From Pseudomonas citrullilanati (lineage in GTDB: Bacteria > Pseudomonadota > Gammaproteobacteria > Pseudomonadales > Pseudomonadaceae): a DNA stretch of 64,000 nt. The stretch is from contig NZ_JAUQOP010000025.1 in the NCBI RefSeq assembly GCF_030580855.1, positions 23,538-87,537 of the forward strand. The letters are read 5' to 3'. The notes beneath the pieces are model-generated. The model saw only the letters and a program-made list of their open reading frames with translations. It ran no database searches and was not told where the DNA came from. A program made the translations under genes and the position numbers. Shown piece after piece: positions 24,936-34,240 of this stretch. Each line of letters opens with the position of its first letter. Position 1 is the first letter of the stretch.

Positions 24936-26936
24936 GTGCCCATTACCTTCCAGGCCCTGTTCGCTCCCGACCGCCTCGCACTTCAGTTCGCCATCAAGAC
25001 CGTGCTCGGTGCTGGCCTGGCGCTGTGGCTGGCGCTGCGCTTCGGCCTGGAACAGCCGTCGTGGGCGTTGATGACGGCGATCATCGTCGCGCAGCCGTTG
25101 TCCGGCATGGTCGTCCAGAAAGGCTTGGCGCGCTTGCTCGGCACCTTGGTGGGCACGGTCATGTCGGTGGTGTTCATGGCCTTGTTCGCCCAGGCACCGT
25201 GGTTGTTCCTGTTGGCCCTGGCGGCGTGGCTGGGCGTTTGCACGGCCTGTTCGACGCTGCTGCGCAGCGCCTGGTCCTATTCATTCGTGCTGGCCGGGTA
25301 CACCGTGGCGATCATCGCCCTGCCAGCCATCGCCCATCCGCTGAGCGTATTCGACCAGGCGGTGGCGCGTTGCACCGAGATCAGCCTGGGGATCATCTGC
25401 GCCACGGCGGCCAGCGCCTTGCTCTGGCCGCTGCGGGTCGAGCGGCAGTTGGCCGGCCAGGCCCACGCCGCCTGGCAGAGCGGCATGCACGCGGCCCGTG
25501 CCACCCTGGCCGGCGATGCCCAGGCCCGCAAGGGCTTGCTGGAAATCCTCGGCAAGATCGTCGCAGTGGATGCCCAGCGCGAGCATGCCTGGTTCGAGGG
25601 TCGCCTGGGCCGGCAGCGGGCCCGGGCCATCAGTGGCTTGAGCCAGAAACTGTTGATGCTGCTGCGCATTTCTCGCTCGGTGCGTCGCCAGTGGAAGCAA
25701 CTCGATCCCGGCGAAGCCGAGGCGCTCCAGCCGTGGCTGGACGAGGTGCAGCAGGCCCTCGACGGCGACAGCGCCATGCTGCAAGCCTTGCGTCCCCGGG
25801 TGCTGGATGCGTCCCACGACCCGCAGATCAGTTCGGCGCAGAGTTATTGCCTGGCCCGGATCGCGCTGCTGCTCGACACCGCCCTGGCCGCCTGTGCCGC
25901 GCTGGCGGCAGTGCGGGAGGGCCGGGCGGCGGCGGACCCGCCGCGAACCCTGGCGCCCCACCGCGACCTGTCCCTGGCAATGGTGTTTGGTGCCCGCAGC
26001 GCCCTGGCCTTCCTCGCGGTGGCCAGTTTCTGGTTGGCGACCGCCTGGCCCGCCGCTTCGGGCGCGTTGGTGCTCACGTGCGTGGTCTGCAGCCTGTTCG
26101 CCAGCCGCGACAACGGTGCGCAGATCGGCATGGCCTTCTTGCGCGGCATTGCCCTGGCCGTGCCCGTAGCGTTTGTGATCGGCGAGATCGTGCTGCCGCA
26201 GTGGAGCAGTTTTGCCCTGCTCAGCCTGGCCATGGGCGTGCCGTTGTTTTTCGGCGCACTGGGCATGGCCAAGCCGCCGATCTTCGCCACCGCCACTTCC
26301 TTCTGCCTGCACTTCGTGGTGCTCGTGTCGCCGCTCAACACCATGAAGTACGACGTCGGGGCGTTCTTCAACAATGCCCAGGCGATGATGATTGGCGTGG
26401 GAGCGGCGGTGCTGGCGTTCAACCTGCTGATCCTGCGGGACCCGGCCTGGCACAGTCGGCGCCTGCTGGCGGCGACGCTCGACGACCTGGTGCGCCTGAC
26501 CCATCGCGACCTGCGTGGCGCCGAGAGCTGGTTCGGTGGGCGCATGGCCGACCGATTGCTGCAATTGGCGCGGCATTACCCGGAATTGCCGGTGCAGGCG
26601 CGCAGCCGTTGGGACGACGGCCTGCTGGGCCTGGACATCGGCGATGAACTGCTGCACCTGCGCCTGAGCCTGGCCGTCGCCCAGGTTTCCGAGCGCCAGG
26701 CCCAGCAGCGTTATTTCGACGCGCTGGAGCGCATCCTCGAACGCGGACCGGCCGGTGACCGGGCCGAGGCCCTGGCTGCGGCGAGCACCGAGCTCCTGAA
26801 GGTGTTGGCGAGCCAACCCGCCAGTGATGCGCTGAAACTGGCCCAGGGCGCGGTGGTGCAATTGCAGAACAGCTGGCGCGCCTGGTGCCGCCAGCACGAA
26901 CCTGAACGAGGGGAGCACAGCCATGGGCTTGCGTGA
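24936..26936 (+). CDS. FUSC-family inner-membrane transporter (AaeB-like aromatic/weak-acid efflux)
   Basis: 666 residues from GTG 24936, chosen for the AGAAGAG ribosome-binding site 8 bp upstream; a longer reading from 24873 lacks one. Two blocks of membrane helices (about 20-160 and 350-500) are separated by soluble domains, as in AaeB and FUSC proteins. It starts a three-gene operon with a DUF1656 protein and a HlyD-type adaptor, the usual FUSC efflux set. The substrate is probably hydroxylated aromatic acids or similar; this is inferred from the family. Confidence 0.88.
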   Translation: MPITFQALFAPDRLALQFAIKTVLGAGLALWLALRFGLEQPSWALMTAIIVAQPLSGMVVQKGLARLLGTLVGTVMSVVFMALFAQAPWLFLLALAAWLGVCTACSTLLRSAWSYSFVLAGYTVAIIALPAIAHPLSVFDQAVARCTEISLGIICATAASALLWPLRVERQLAGQAHAAWQSGMHAARATLAGDAQARKGLLEILGKIVAVDAQREHAWFEGRLGRQRARAISGLSQKLLMLLRISRSVRRQWKQLDPGEAEALQPWLDEVQQALDGDSAMLQALRPRVLDASHDPQISSAQSYCLARIALLLDTALAACAALAAVREGRAAADPPRTLAPHRDLSLAMVFGARSALAFLAVASFWLATAWPAASGALVLTCVVCSLFASRDNGAQIGMAFLRGIALAVPVAFVIGEIVLPQWSSFALLSLAMGVPLFFGALGMAKPPIFATATSFCLHFVVLVSPLNTMKYDVGAFFNNAQAMMIGVGAAVLAFNLLILRDPAWHSRRLLAATLDDLVRLTHRDLRGAESWFGGRMADRLLQLARHYPELPVQARSRWDDGLLGLDIGDELLHLRLSLAVAQVSERQAQQRYFDALERILERGPAGDRAEALAAASTELLKVLASQPASDALKLAQGAVVQLQNSWRAWCRQHEPERGEHSHGLA

Positions 26937-27129
26937 GTGGTCGATGGGCGGAGTGTTGCTCAGCCCCTTCCTGATTTACCTGGTGCTGGCGTTGCTGGTG
27001 ACCGGTGCGCTGCGCCTGTTGCTCGGCCTGCTGCCGGTCGGGCGCTGGATCTGGCACGAAGCCTTGTTCGACTGCGCCCTGTATGTCTGTGTCCTGACTG
27101 TCATTACCGTGGTCCTCGGGCCGCTATAG
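26923..27129 (+). CDS. DUF1656 small membrane protein of the efflux operon
   Basis: 68 residues with two membrane segments (SPFLIYLVLALLVTGALRLLL and the C-terminal ALYVCVLTVITVVLGPL). AaeX-like proteins of this size lie between the FUSC transporter and the HlyD adaptor. It overlaps the transporter gene by 14 bp and the adaptor starts 9 bp downstream. Confidence 0.88.
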   Translation: MGLREWSMGGVLLSPFLIYLVLALLVTGALRLLLGLLPVGRWIWHEALFDCALYVCVLTVITVVLGPL

Positions 27130-27138
27130 GAGTTGAAC

Positions 27139-28002
27139 ATGCGTACCTCCGTACGTGTCGCCGTCACGCTGTGCGTGGTTGCCGTGGCGATCTTCGCCGG
27201 GTTTCATCTGTGGCAGTACTACATGCTCACGCCCTGGACCCGCGATGCGCGGATCCGCGCCGACGTGGTGGTGATCGCGCCCGACGTGTCGGGTTGGGTG
27301 CGTGAGCTCAAGGCGGTGGATAACCAGCAGGTCAAGGCCGGTGATCTGTTGCTGAGCATCGACCGCGAGCGTTTCGAGGCCGCGGTGGAGAAAGCCCGGG
27401 CGGTGGTCCAGACCCGCCAGCAGCAACTGAGCCTGCGCGAGCACGAAGCCAGTCGCCGTGCTGCCCTGGGCCCCCAGGCCATCAGCGCCGAATTGCGGGA
27501 AAACGCCCAGATCAACGCCGGCATCGCCCGTGGCGAACTGCGCGAAGCCCAGGCCGAAGCCAAGGTCGCCGAACTCAACCTGGCCCGCAGCCAGGTCCTG
27601 GCGCCACGCAGCGGCCACATCACCAACCTGCGCCTGGCCGAAGGCAACTACGTGAACGCCGGGCAACCGGTCATGGCCTTGATCGATGACTCGACCTTCT
27701 ACGTGCAGGCTTATTTCGAGGAAACCAAGCTGCCGAGGATTCGTGTCGGCGATCCGGTCAAGGTCTGGCTGATGAGCGCCGACCACGCGCTGGAAGGCCA
27801 CGTCGAAAGCATCAGCCGGGGCATCACCGACCGCAACACCAACCCCGATGCGCAATTGCTGGCGGAGGTCGAGCCGACGTTCAACTGGGTGCGCCTGGCC
27901 CAGCGGATCCCGGTGCGGATCAAGCTGGACAAGGTGCCGGAAGGGGTGAACCTGAGCGCGGGGATGACGGCGAGTGTGCAGGTGCGCGAAGACCAGCCAT
28001 AA
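27139..28002 (+). CDS. HlyD-family periplasmic adaptor of the efflux operon (AaeA-like)
   Basis: 287 residues from ATG 27139, 6 bp after AGGAG. One N-terminal membrane anchor (VAVTLCVVAVAIFAGFHLW) is followed by the YYMLTPWTRDARIRADVV stretch typical of AaeA/EmrA-like adaptors, a lipoyl half (IAPDVSGWVRELKAVDNQQVK), a coiled-coil hairpin at about 85-145, and beta-barrel parts with FYVQAYFEETKL. It links the FUSC pump to an outer-membrane channel encoded elsewhere. Confidence 0.9.
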   Translation: MRTSVRVAVTLCVVAVAIFAGFHLWQYYMLTPWTRDARIRADVVVIAPDVSGWVRELKAVDNQQVKAGDLLLSIDRERFEAAVEKARAVVQTRQQQLSLREHEASRRAALGPQAISAELRENAQINAGIARGELREAQAEAKVAELNLARSQVLAPRSGHITNLRLAEGNYVNAGQPVMALIDDSTFYVQAYFEETKLPRIRVGDPVKVWLMSADHALEGHVESISRGITDRNTNPDAQLLAEVEPTFNWVRLAQRIPVRIKLDKVPEGVNLSAGMTASVQVREDQP

Positions 28003-28006
28003 CGTT

Positions 28007-28034
28007 GTGGCGAGGGGATTTATCCCCTTGCCAC
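28007..28034. repeat. Short palindromic repeat of the GTGGCGAGGGGATTTATCCCC family
   Basis: GTGGCGAGGGGA-TTTA-TCCCCTTGCCAC forms an imperfect hairpin. It is a single copy of the second repeat family also seen at 33553 and lies between the convergent adaptor and maoC-like genes. Confidence 0.75.
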
Positions 28035-28057
28035 ATCTCATTCACTTTGGAGGGTAA

Positions 28058-28528
28058 TCAACCCACAGCAATCGCCGGCAACGTCGGCAAGGTCACGGTC
28101 TGTTGCTTGCGCGGGGCGAGGATCTCGGCCTCGCCATCCACCACCAGCTCATCGCGTTGGTTGAACACGCGGGTGGCGATGCGCACGCGGAATTTCGGCA
28201 GCTTCTCGAGAATCTCCAGGCGCACGGTCAGGGTGTCGCCGATCTTCACCGGTTTCTGGAAGCTCATCTGCTGGCCGATGTAGATGGTGCCCGGGCCAGG
28301 CAACTCGCACGCCACCGCCGCGCTGATCAGCGCACCGCTGAACATGCCGTGGGCGATGCGTTCCTTGAACATGCTCGCCGCGGCGAATTCGGCGTCCAGG
28401 TGCACCGGGTTATGGTCGCCCGACATCGCGGCGAACAGCTGGATATCACGTTCTTCGACGGTCTTGCTGTAGCTGGCGGTCTGGCCGACTTCGAGGGCTT
28501 CGTAAGGGATGTTGGTAACCTGGGTCAT
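28058..28528 (-). CDS. MaoC-family (R)-specific enoyl-CoA hydratase (PhaJ-like)
   Basis: 156 residues, one hot-dog domain. The hydratase catalytic Asp/His lie in LFAAMSGDHNPVHLDAEFA near residues 31-49, and AHGMFSGALISAAV is the conserved substrate-tunnel segment. It would hydrate trans-2-enoyl-CoA to (R)-3-hydroxyacyl-CoA, linking beta-oxidation to polyhydroxyalkanoate precursors. The neighbours (lipase, fadD2, fadD1) repeat the P. aeruginosa PA3302-PA3299 order, where the MaoC gene is a phaJ paralogue. Confidence 0.85.
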   Translation of the reverse strand: MTQVTNIPYEALEVGQTASYSKTVEERDIQLFAAMSGDHNPVHLDAEFAAASMFKERIAHGMFSGALISAAVACELPGPGTIYIGQQMSFQKPVKIGDTLTVRLEILEKLPKFRVRIATRVFNQRDELVVDGEAEILAPRKQQTVTLPTLPAIAVG

Positions 28529-28576
28529 GTGTCTTGAATCCTGTGACTACTCGATAAAAGGAAAACGCTGGGAAAC

Positions 28577-29521
28577 CTACTCGCTGCGCGGCGGCCGCTT
28601 GTGGCTCAGGGCCTGGGCAATCCAGGCGAGCACGTCGGCGGTCACCTCATCGCGGTTGGTTTCATTGAACAATTCGTGCCGGGCCTGCGGGTAGAGCGTC
28701 AATTGCAGGTGCTGGCTGCCAGCGGCGCGCAAGGCGTCGGCCAGATCCTTCAGACGCTTGCCCTGGCTCACCGGATCACATTCGCCGCCGATCACCAGCA
28801 AGGGCAGGTCCGGATCGATCTGGGCGAGATTGGACGCTTTGCTGATTTGCTGCAACCCGCCGAGCAGGTCGACCCACAACTGGTTGGTGCAGCGAAAACC
28901 GCACAGGGGGTCGCGGATGTACTTGTCGACTTCTGCCGGGTCGCGACTGAGCCAGTCGAAGGCGGTGCGCGTCGGTTTGAACGGCTTGTTGAAACTGCCG
29001 AACGACAGCCACTCGATCAACGCGCTGCGCCCGGTGGCGCCCTGGCGCCGGCGTTCGCAGCGCGCGATCAGGCGGGCGGCGCGGTAGAGCGCCACGGGCT
29101 GGAAGTTGGAGCCACTGAGGATCGCCCCGTGCAGGCTGGCGCTGTGGTGCAGCAGATAGCCCTGGGCGATGTAGCTGCCCATGCTGTGGCCGAGCAACAC
29201 GATAGGTGTGTCGGGATGTTGCTGGCCAATGTGATGGTTGAGGGTCGCCAGGTCGCCCACGACCTTGGCCCAGCCCTCCTGGTCGGCGTAATGGCCGAGG
29301 GTCGCCCCGTCGGCGGTGCGTCCGTGGCCGCGCAGGTCCGGGGCATAGACGCCATGGCCCGCGTCGCACAGCGCCTGGGCCAGGCGCCCATAGCGGCCGC
29401 TGTGCTCGGCCATGCCGTGGGCCAGCAGGATGATCGCCTCCGGCGCGGTGTCGGGCAGCCACTGGTTGACGAACAGGCGGCTGTGGTCGGTTGCGGTCAG
29501 CCAGAACGTTTGGTGGATCAT
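28577..29521 (-). CDS. Alpha/beta hydrolase, lysophospholipase / monoglyceride-lipase type
   Basis: 314 residues. The oxyanion motif is ILLAHGMAEHSGRYGRLAQAL, the nucleophile Ser is in VLLGHSMGSYIAQGYLL (GHSMG), and DLRGHG is typical of the monoglyceride-lipase branch. The acid (LVIGGECDPVS) and His (ARHELFNE) of the triad are near residues 242 and 283. No signal peptide is seen. It likely releases fatty acids that the divergent fadD2 product activates. Confidence 0.88.
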   Translation of the reverse strand: MIHQTFWLTATDHSRLFVNQWLPDTAPEAIILLAHGMAEHSGRYGRLAQALCDAGHGVYAPDLRGHGRTADGATLGHYADQEGWAKVVGDLATLNHHIGQQHPDTPIVLLGHSMGSYIAQGYLLHHSASLHGAILSGSNFQPVALYRAARLIARCERRRQGATGRSALIEWLSFGSFNKPFKPTRTAFDWLSRDPAEVDKYIRDPLCGFRCTNQLWVDLLGGLQQISKASNLAQIDPDLPLLVIGGECDPVSQGKRLKDLADALRAAGSQHLQLTLYPQARHELFNETNRDEVTADVLAWIAQALSHKRPPRSE

Positions 29522-29733
29522 GGCGGTTCCTTGGCGCGAGATTGCTCAATGGTATAGCGCATCGGTTGCGTCTCGCCTGATCAGGCTACGCCGGGGCAGG
29601 AAGATTCACACAATCTATGACGCAGGTTGCCATATTTGCCGGATTGACCATAGCTGCTAGTGTCCCAGAAGCTCCGCCTCTGCAAGCGATACAGATGCGG
29701 CCCGGATACGCTCAGGTAAAGAGGACAAAAACA

Positions 29734-31422
29734 ATGCAGCCTGATTTCTGGAATGACAAGCGCCCGGCCGGCGTGCCCCAGGACGTCGACCTCGGGGCCT
29801 ACAAGTCGGTCATCGAGGTGTTCGAGCGTTCCTGCAAGAAATTCGCCGACCGTCCGGCGTTCAGCAACATGGGGGTGACCCTCACCTACGCCGAGCTGGA
29901 ACGCTACAGCGCGGCCTTCGCCGGCTACCTGCAAGCCCATACCGACCTGGTGCCGGGCGACCGTATCGCGGTGCAGATGCCCAATGTCCTGCATTACCCG
30001 ATTGCCGTGTTCGGTGCCTTGCGCGCCGGCCTGATCGTGGTCAACACCAACCCGCTGTACACCCCGCGGGAAATGCGCCACCAGTTCAAGGACTCCGGCG
30101 CCCGGGCGCTGGTGTACATGAACCTGTTCGGGCAGAAGGTCCAGGAAGTGCTGCCCGATACCGACCTGCAATACCTGATCGAAGCCAGGATGGGCGACCT
30201 GATGCCCGCCGCCAAGGGCTGGCTGGTGAACCTGATGGTGAGCAAGGTCAAGAAAATGGTCCCGGACTATTCGCTGCCCCAGGCCATTTCGTTCAAGAGC
30301 GCGTTGCGCCTGGGACGCGGCCAGCCGATCAAGCCGCTACAGGTCAGCCTCGATGACGTCGCCGTGTTGCAATACACCGGCGGCACCACCGGCCTGGCGA
30401 AAGGCGCGATGCTGACCCACGGCAACCTGGTGGCGAACATGCAACAGGCCCGGGCCTGCCTCGGGCAGTTCGGCGACGATGGCCAGCCGCTGATGCGCGA
30501 AGGCCAGGAGGTGATGATCGCGCCGTTGCCGCTGTACCACATCTATGCGTTCACGGCCAATTGCATGTGCATGATGGTCACCGGCAACCACAACGTGCTG
30601 ATCACCAATCCGCGGGACATCGGTGGCTTCATCAAGGAGCTGAAGAACTGGCGATTCTCGGCGCTGCTGGGGCTCAACACGCTGTTCGTGGCGTTGATGG
30701 ACCATCCGGATTTCAAGACCCTGGATTTCTCCCACCTCAAGGTCACCAACTCCGGCGGTACCGCGCTGGTCAAGGCCACCGCGGAACGGTGGGCGCAACT
30801 CACCGGTTGCCGCATCACCGAAGGCTATGGCCTGACCGAGACCTCGCCGGTGGCCTGCACCAACCCCTACGGCGACAAGTCGCGGCTGGGCACGGTGGGG
30901 TTGCCGGTGCCAGGCACGCTGATGAAGGTGATCAGCGACGACGGCGTCGAGCAGCCCCTGGGCGAGCGCGGCGAGCTGTGCATCAAGGGCCCGCAGATCA
31001 TGAAGGGCTATTGGAACAAGCCTGAAGCCACGGCCGAAGTGCTGGACAGCGAGGGCTGGTTCAAGTCCGGCGACATTGCGGTGATCGACCCGGACGGGTT
31101 CGTGCGCATCGTCGACCGCAAGAAGGACATGATCATCGTCTCCGGTTTCAACGTGTACCCCAACGAGATCGAGGACGTGGTGATGGCCCATCCGAAGGTG
31201 GCCAACTGCGCGGTGATCGGCGTGCCGGACGAGCGTTCGGGAGAGGCGGTGAAACTGTTCGTGGTGGCGCGGGAAACGGGCGTCAGCCTCGAAGAGCTCA
31301 AGGCCTACTGCAAGGAGAACTTCACCGGCTACAAGATTCCCAAGCACATCGTGTTGCGCGAGTCGTTGCCGATGACGCCGGTGGGCAAGATCCTGCGTCG
31401 TGAGTTGCGCGACATCGCCTGA
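29734..31422 (+). CDS. fadD2: Long-chain fatty-acid-CoA ligase (first of two)
   Basis: 562 residues from ATG 29734, preceded by GAGGA. Adenylation motifs are YTGGTTGLAKGAMLTHGNL near 212, GYGLTETSPVACTNPYG near 367 and DRKKDMIIVSGFNVYPNEIE near 462; the catalytic C-terminal Lys is in TPVGKILRRELR. It activates fatty acids to acyl-CoA with ATP. It is divergent from the lipase and followed by a paralogue, as in P. aeruginosa fadD2-fadD1; the number is assigned by that order. Confidence 0.93.
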   Translation: MQPDFWNDKRPAGVPQDVDLGAYKSVIEVFERSCKKFADRPAFSNMGVTLTYAELERYSAAFAGYLQAHTDLVPGDRIAVQMPNVLHYPIAVFGALRAGLIVVNTNPLYTPREMRHQFKDSGARALVYMNLFGQKVQEVLPDTDLQYLIEARMGDLMPAAKGWLVNLMVSKVKKMVPDYSLPQAISFKSALRLGRGQPIKPLQVSLDDVAVLQYTGGTTGLAKGAMLTHGNLVANMQQARACLGQFGDDGQPLMREGQEVMIAPLPLYHIYAFTANCMCMMVTGNHNVLITNPRDIGGFIKELKNWRFSALLGLNTLFVALMDHPDFKTLDFSHLKVTNSGGTALVKATAERWAQLTGCRITEGYGLTETSPVACTNPYGDKSRLGTVGLPVPGTLMKVISDDGVEQPLGERGELCIKGPQIMKGYWNKPEATAEVLDSEGWFKSGDIAVIDPDGFVRIVDRKKDMIIVSGFNVYPNEIEDVVMAHPKVANCAVIGVPDERSGEAVKLFVVARETGVSLEELKAYCKENFTGYKIPKHIVLRESLPMTPVGKILRRELRDIA

Positions 31423-31445
31423 GGCGACTGCCTCATGGAAACCCT

Positions 31446-31532
31446 GTGGGAGCGAGCTTGCTCGCGATGGCGGTATGTCAGTGACAGAAATGTCGGCTGA
31501 TACACCGCCATCGCGAACAGGCTCGCTCCCAC
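31446..31532. repeat. REP pair between fadD2 and fadD1
   Basis: GTGGGAGCGAGCTTGCTCGCG left arm and CGCGAACAGGCTCGCTCCCAC right arm with one change. Confidence 0.88.
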
Positions 31533-31584
31533 GGTTTTTTGTGTGCAAGGCGATTAAAGGGTGTTTTGAATTTTTACTCTAAAA

Positions 31585-31603
31585 ATGACCATTGAGTGGT
31601 CAT
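31585..31603. promoter_or_regulatory. Perfect interrupted palindrome upstream of fadD1, candidate operator
   Basis: ATGACCA-TTGAG-TGGTCAT, two 7-bp arms. It lies about 180 bp before the fadD1 start codon in AT-rich DNA. It does not match the Pseudomonas PsrA pattern (GAAAC/GTTTC). A TetR- or GntR-type fatty-acid regulator could bind it, but no binder can be named from the window. Confidence 0.45.
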
Positions 31604-31785
31604 GAGTCATGTTTGTGACTGTGGGGGCTGCTTTTGGCCCTAGGCGACCCTTGGCAAAGCTGCTACTCTCGGCGCGCTTTTGTGACTTCTCGGCCTTGAT
31701 CCAAGCCAGATTCACCAATAAACACACACCAATAATAATCGCATCAAATGCGGTGAGAATTCGCGTTGCTGAGGAGTGGGCTTCC

Positions 31786-33477
31786 ATGAACGAAGACTTT
31801 TGGAAGGATAAGTACCCAGCTGGGATTGCTGCCGACATCAATCCAGACGAGTATCCGAATATTCAGGCGGTGTTGAAGCAGTCCTGCCAACGCTTCGCCG
31901 ACAAGCCGGCATTCAGCAACCTCGGCAAGACGATCACCTACGGTGAACTCTACGAGCTGTCCGGTGCCTTTGCCGCGTACCTGCAACAGCATACCGATTT
32001 GCAGCCCGGCGATCGAATCGCCGTGCAGTTGCCCAACGTCCTCCAGTACCCGGTGGCGGTATTCGGTGCGATCCGCGCCGGGCTCATCGTGGTCAATACC
32101 AACCCGCTGTACACCGCGCGGGAAATGGAGCACCAGTTCAATGACTCCGGCGCCAAGGCGCTGGTGTGCCTGGCGAACATGGCGCACCTGGCCGAGGCCG
32201 TGGTCCCCCGGACGAGCGTCAAGCACGTCATCGTCACCGAAGTGGCCGATCTGCTGCCGCCGCTCAAGCGCCTGTTGATCAACAGCGTGATCAAGTACGT
32301 CAAGAAGATGGTCCCGGCCTATCACTTGCCCAAGGCCGTCAAGTTCAACGATGTATTGGGCAAGGGCCATGGCCAGCCGGTGAGCGAGGCGAACCCGTCC
32401 AGCGACGAAGTCGCGGTGTTGCAATACACCGGCGGCACCACCGGCGTGGCCAAGGGCGCGATGCTGACCCACCGCAACCTGGTGGCGAACATGCTGCAAT
32501 GCAAGGCGCTGATGGGCTCCAACCTCAATGAAGGTTGCGAAGTGCTGATCACGCCGCTGCCGCTGTACCACATCTACGCCTTCACCTTCCATTGCATGGC
32601 GATGATGCTGATCGGCAACCACAACATCCTGATCAGCAACCCGCGCGACCTTCCGGCGATGGTCAAGGAACTGTCGAAGTGGAAGTTCAGCGGTTTCGTC
32701 GGCCTCAATACCCTGTTCGTGGCCCTGTGCAACAACGAAGCGTTCCGCAAGCTGGATTTCTCGGCGCTGAAAGTCACCCTGTCTGGCGGCATGGCCCTGC
32801 AACTGGCCGCCGCCGAGCGCTGGAAAGCGGTGACCGGCTGCCCGATCTGCGAAGGCTACGGCATGACCGAGACCAGCCCGGTGGCCACGGTCAACCCGAT
32901 CCAGCGCATCCAGGTCGGCACCATCGGTATCCCGGTGCCATCGACCTTGTGCAAGGTGGTCAACGACGCGGGGGTCGAACAGCCGTTGGGCGAAGTCGGC
33001 GAGTTGTGCGTGAAGGGGCCGCAGGTGATGAAAGGTTACTGGCAGCGCCAGGAAGCCACCGATGAAATCCTCGACAGCGAAGGTTGGCTCAAGACTGGCG
33101 ACATCGGGGTGATCGAACCGGACGGTTTCATACGCATCGTCGATCGCAAGAAAGACATGATCCTGATCTCCGGTTTCAACGTGTACCCCAACGAACTGGA
33201 AGACGTGCTGGCGACGTTGCCGGGCGTGTTGCAATGCGCGGCCATCGGGGTCCCCGACGAGAAATCCGGCGAAGCGATCAAGATTTTCATCGTTGCACGG
33301 CCGGGCGTCACCTTGACCAAGGAGCAGGTCATGGAGCACATGCGCGCCAACGTCACCGGCTACAAGGTGCCCAAGGCCGTGGAGTTCCGCGATGCATTGC
33401 CGACCACCAACGTGGGCAAGATCCTGCGGCGCGAGCTGCGCGATGAGGAACTCAGGAAGCTGGGTGTGAAGAAGTAG
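31786..33477 (+). CDS. fadD1: Long-chain fatty-acid-CoA ligase (second of two)
   Basis: 563 residues from ATG 31786 (MNEDFWKDKYPAGI), strongly similar along its whole length to the preceding ligase. It has YTGGTTGVAKGAMLTHRNL, GYGMTETSPVATVNPI, DRKKDMILISGFNVYPNELE and NVGKILRRELRDEE. It is separately transcribed, with 363 bp and a possible operator upstream and a terminator downstream (33488). The duplication is old, since the two differ throughout, and probably gives different chain-length preferences. Confidence 0.93.
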   Translation: MNEDFWKDKYPAGIAADINPDEYPNIQAVLKQSCQRFADKPAFSNLGKTITYGELYELSGAFAAYLQQHTDLQPGDRIAVQLPNVLQYPVAVFGAIRAGLIVVNTNPLYTAREMEHQFNDSGAKALVCLANMAHLAEAVVPRTSVKHVIVTEVADLLPPLKRLLINSVIKYVKKMVPAYHLPKAVKFNDVLGKGHGQPVSEANPSSDEVAVLQYTGGTTGVAKGAMLTHRNLVANMLQCKALMGSNLNEGCEVLITPLPLYHIYAFTFHCMAMMLIGNHNILISNPRDLPAMVKELSKWKFSGFVGLNTLFVALCNNEAFRKLDFSALKVTLSGGMALQLAAAERWKAVTGCPICEGYGMTETSPVATVNPIQRIQVGTIGIPVPSTLCKVVNDAGVEQPLGEVGELCVKGPQVMKGYWQRQEATDEILDSEGWLKTGDIGVIEPDGFIRIVDRKKDMILISGFNVYPNELEDVLATLPGVLQCAAIGVPDEKSGEAIKIFIVARPGVTLTKEQVMEHMRANVTGYKVPKAVEFRDALPTTNVGKILRRELRDEELRKLGVKK

Positions 33478-33487
33478 GTTCGCGTGC

Positions 33488-33524
33488 CAACAAAAAGCCC
33501 CGCCTGAGCGGGGCTTTTTGTTGG
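33488..33524. terminator. Terminator after fadD1
   Basis: Long stem CAAAAAGCCCCGC / GCGGGGCTTTTTG with a CTGA loop; the arms extend to CCAA/TTGG. A/T runs on both sides make it usable in both directions. Confidence 0.9.
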
Positions 33525-33552
33525 CCAACGATGACGGGCGTCGGCGCTTTTG

Positions 33553-33645
33553 GTGGCGAGGGGATTTATCCCCCGCTGGGGCGCGAAGCGGCCCTCGCTT
33601 TGCAGGTCTGCTTCGCAGCCCAGCGGGGATAAATCCCCTCGCCAC
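33553..33645. repeat. Paired repeat of the GTGGCGAGGGGATTTATCCCC family
   Basis: The outer arms GTGGCGAGGGGATTTATCCC and their complement at the right end enclose a second inverted part (GGGGCGCGAAGCGG ... TTCGCAGCCC). The whole 93-bp unit can fold into one long hairpin. It is distinct from the GTGGGAGCG family. Confidence 0.82.
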
Positions 33646-33667
33646 AGAGTGCTGCTCCGGCAGTGGG

Positions 33668-34045
33668 CTATACCCGAAACTGCGCAAAATCCAGGTTGGT
33701 GCCCCCTGGCCGCAGGTCTTGCAGGTACGAATCCTTGTCCGCGCTCAACTCCAGGCTCAGGGCCGCCTTGCGCTTGCCCTGGTTGCGTACTTCCAGGCCT
33801 TCCATCTTTTCGCGCAGGAACACCGTCGGCACCTTCAGGTGCAGCAACTCATCGGTGGCCGGGGTGTGCAGCAGCAAGTGGATCCATTCGTACTGCCCGA
33901 TGGCCAGGCGCGTCACCGGGAGGTTGAACCAGAAAATGTTGCGGTTGCGGTTCAATTCGCTGAAATGGCAGTTGTTGACGCCCAGGATGGCGCCGCCCAG
34001 TTCCTGGTTTCTGCGGGCGATGGCCTGCTTTTTATCGAGTTTCAT
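33668..34045 (-). CDS. Conserved hypothetical protein
   Basis: 125 residues from ATG 34045, chosen because AGGAA lies 5 bp upstream; the reading extends further upstream without a plausible start. Charged N-terminus (MKLDKKQAIARRNQELGGAI), then mixed sequence with HFSELNRNRNIFWFNLPVTR and EWIHLLLHTPATDELLHLKVPTVFLREK, ending in GGTNLDFAQFRV. No signal peptide, membrane segment or catalytic motif is visible. Codon use is like that of the neighbours, so it is likely a real Pseudomonas gene. I do not recognise the family. Confidence 0.75.
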   Translation of the reverse strand: MKLDKKQAIARRNQELGGAILGVNNCHFSELNRNRNIFWFNLPVTRLAIGQYEWIHLLLHTPATDELLHLKVPTVFLREKMEGLEVRNQGKRKAALSLELSADKDSYLQDLRPGGTNLDFAQFRV

Positions 34046-34240
34046 AACGTTCCTACGGGATTGGAGCTTCAAGCCTGGGCCTGAATACGTGGGGCATTCT
34101 CGGGGGTTGACCGGCAAACATAAAGCGCAACCTGCATTTGGCGATGAAATGGACCGCTGAAAAAAATGAAACTCCCCGCGAATGGCTTCGGTCAACCCTC
34201 ATGTAATGACTTTTCGTACGTTGTTCACAGGAGAGACATC

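Larger units (their letters stand above)
31423..31785 (+). other. 363-bp fadD2-fadD1 intergenic region with REP pair and operator-like palindrome
   Basis: No credible coding sequence. The left half holds a REP pair (31446-31532). The right half is AT-rich, carries a perfect interrupted palindrome at 31585-31603 and is the likely promoter of fadD1. An open frame upstream of 31786 exists but has no ribosome-binding site and no family resemblance. Confidence 0.7.

Noticed and set aside
31609..31785. Possible 59-residue N-terminal extension of FadD1
   Set aside because: Acyl-CoA synthetases of this type start at the MNEDFW-like position; the extension is AT-rich promoter DNA and has no paralogue in fadD2.
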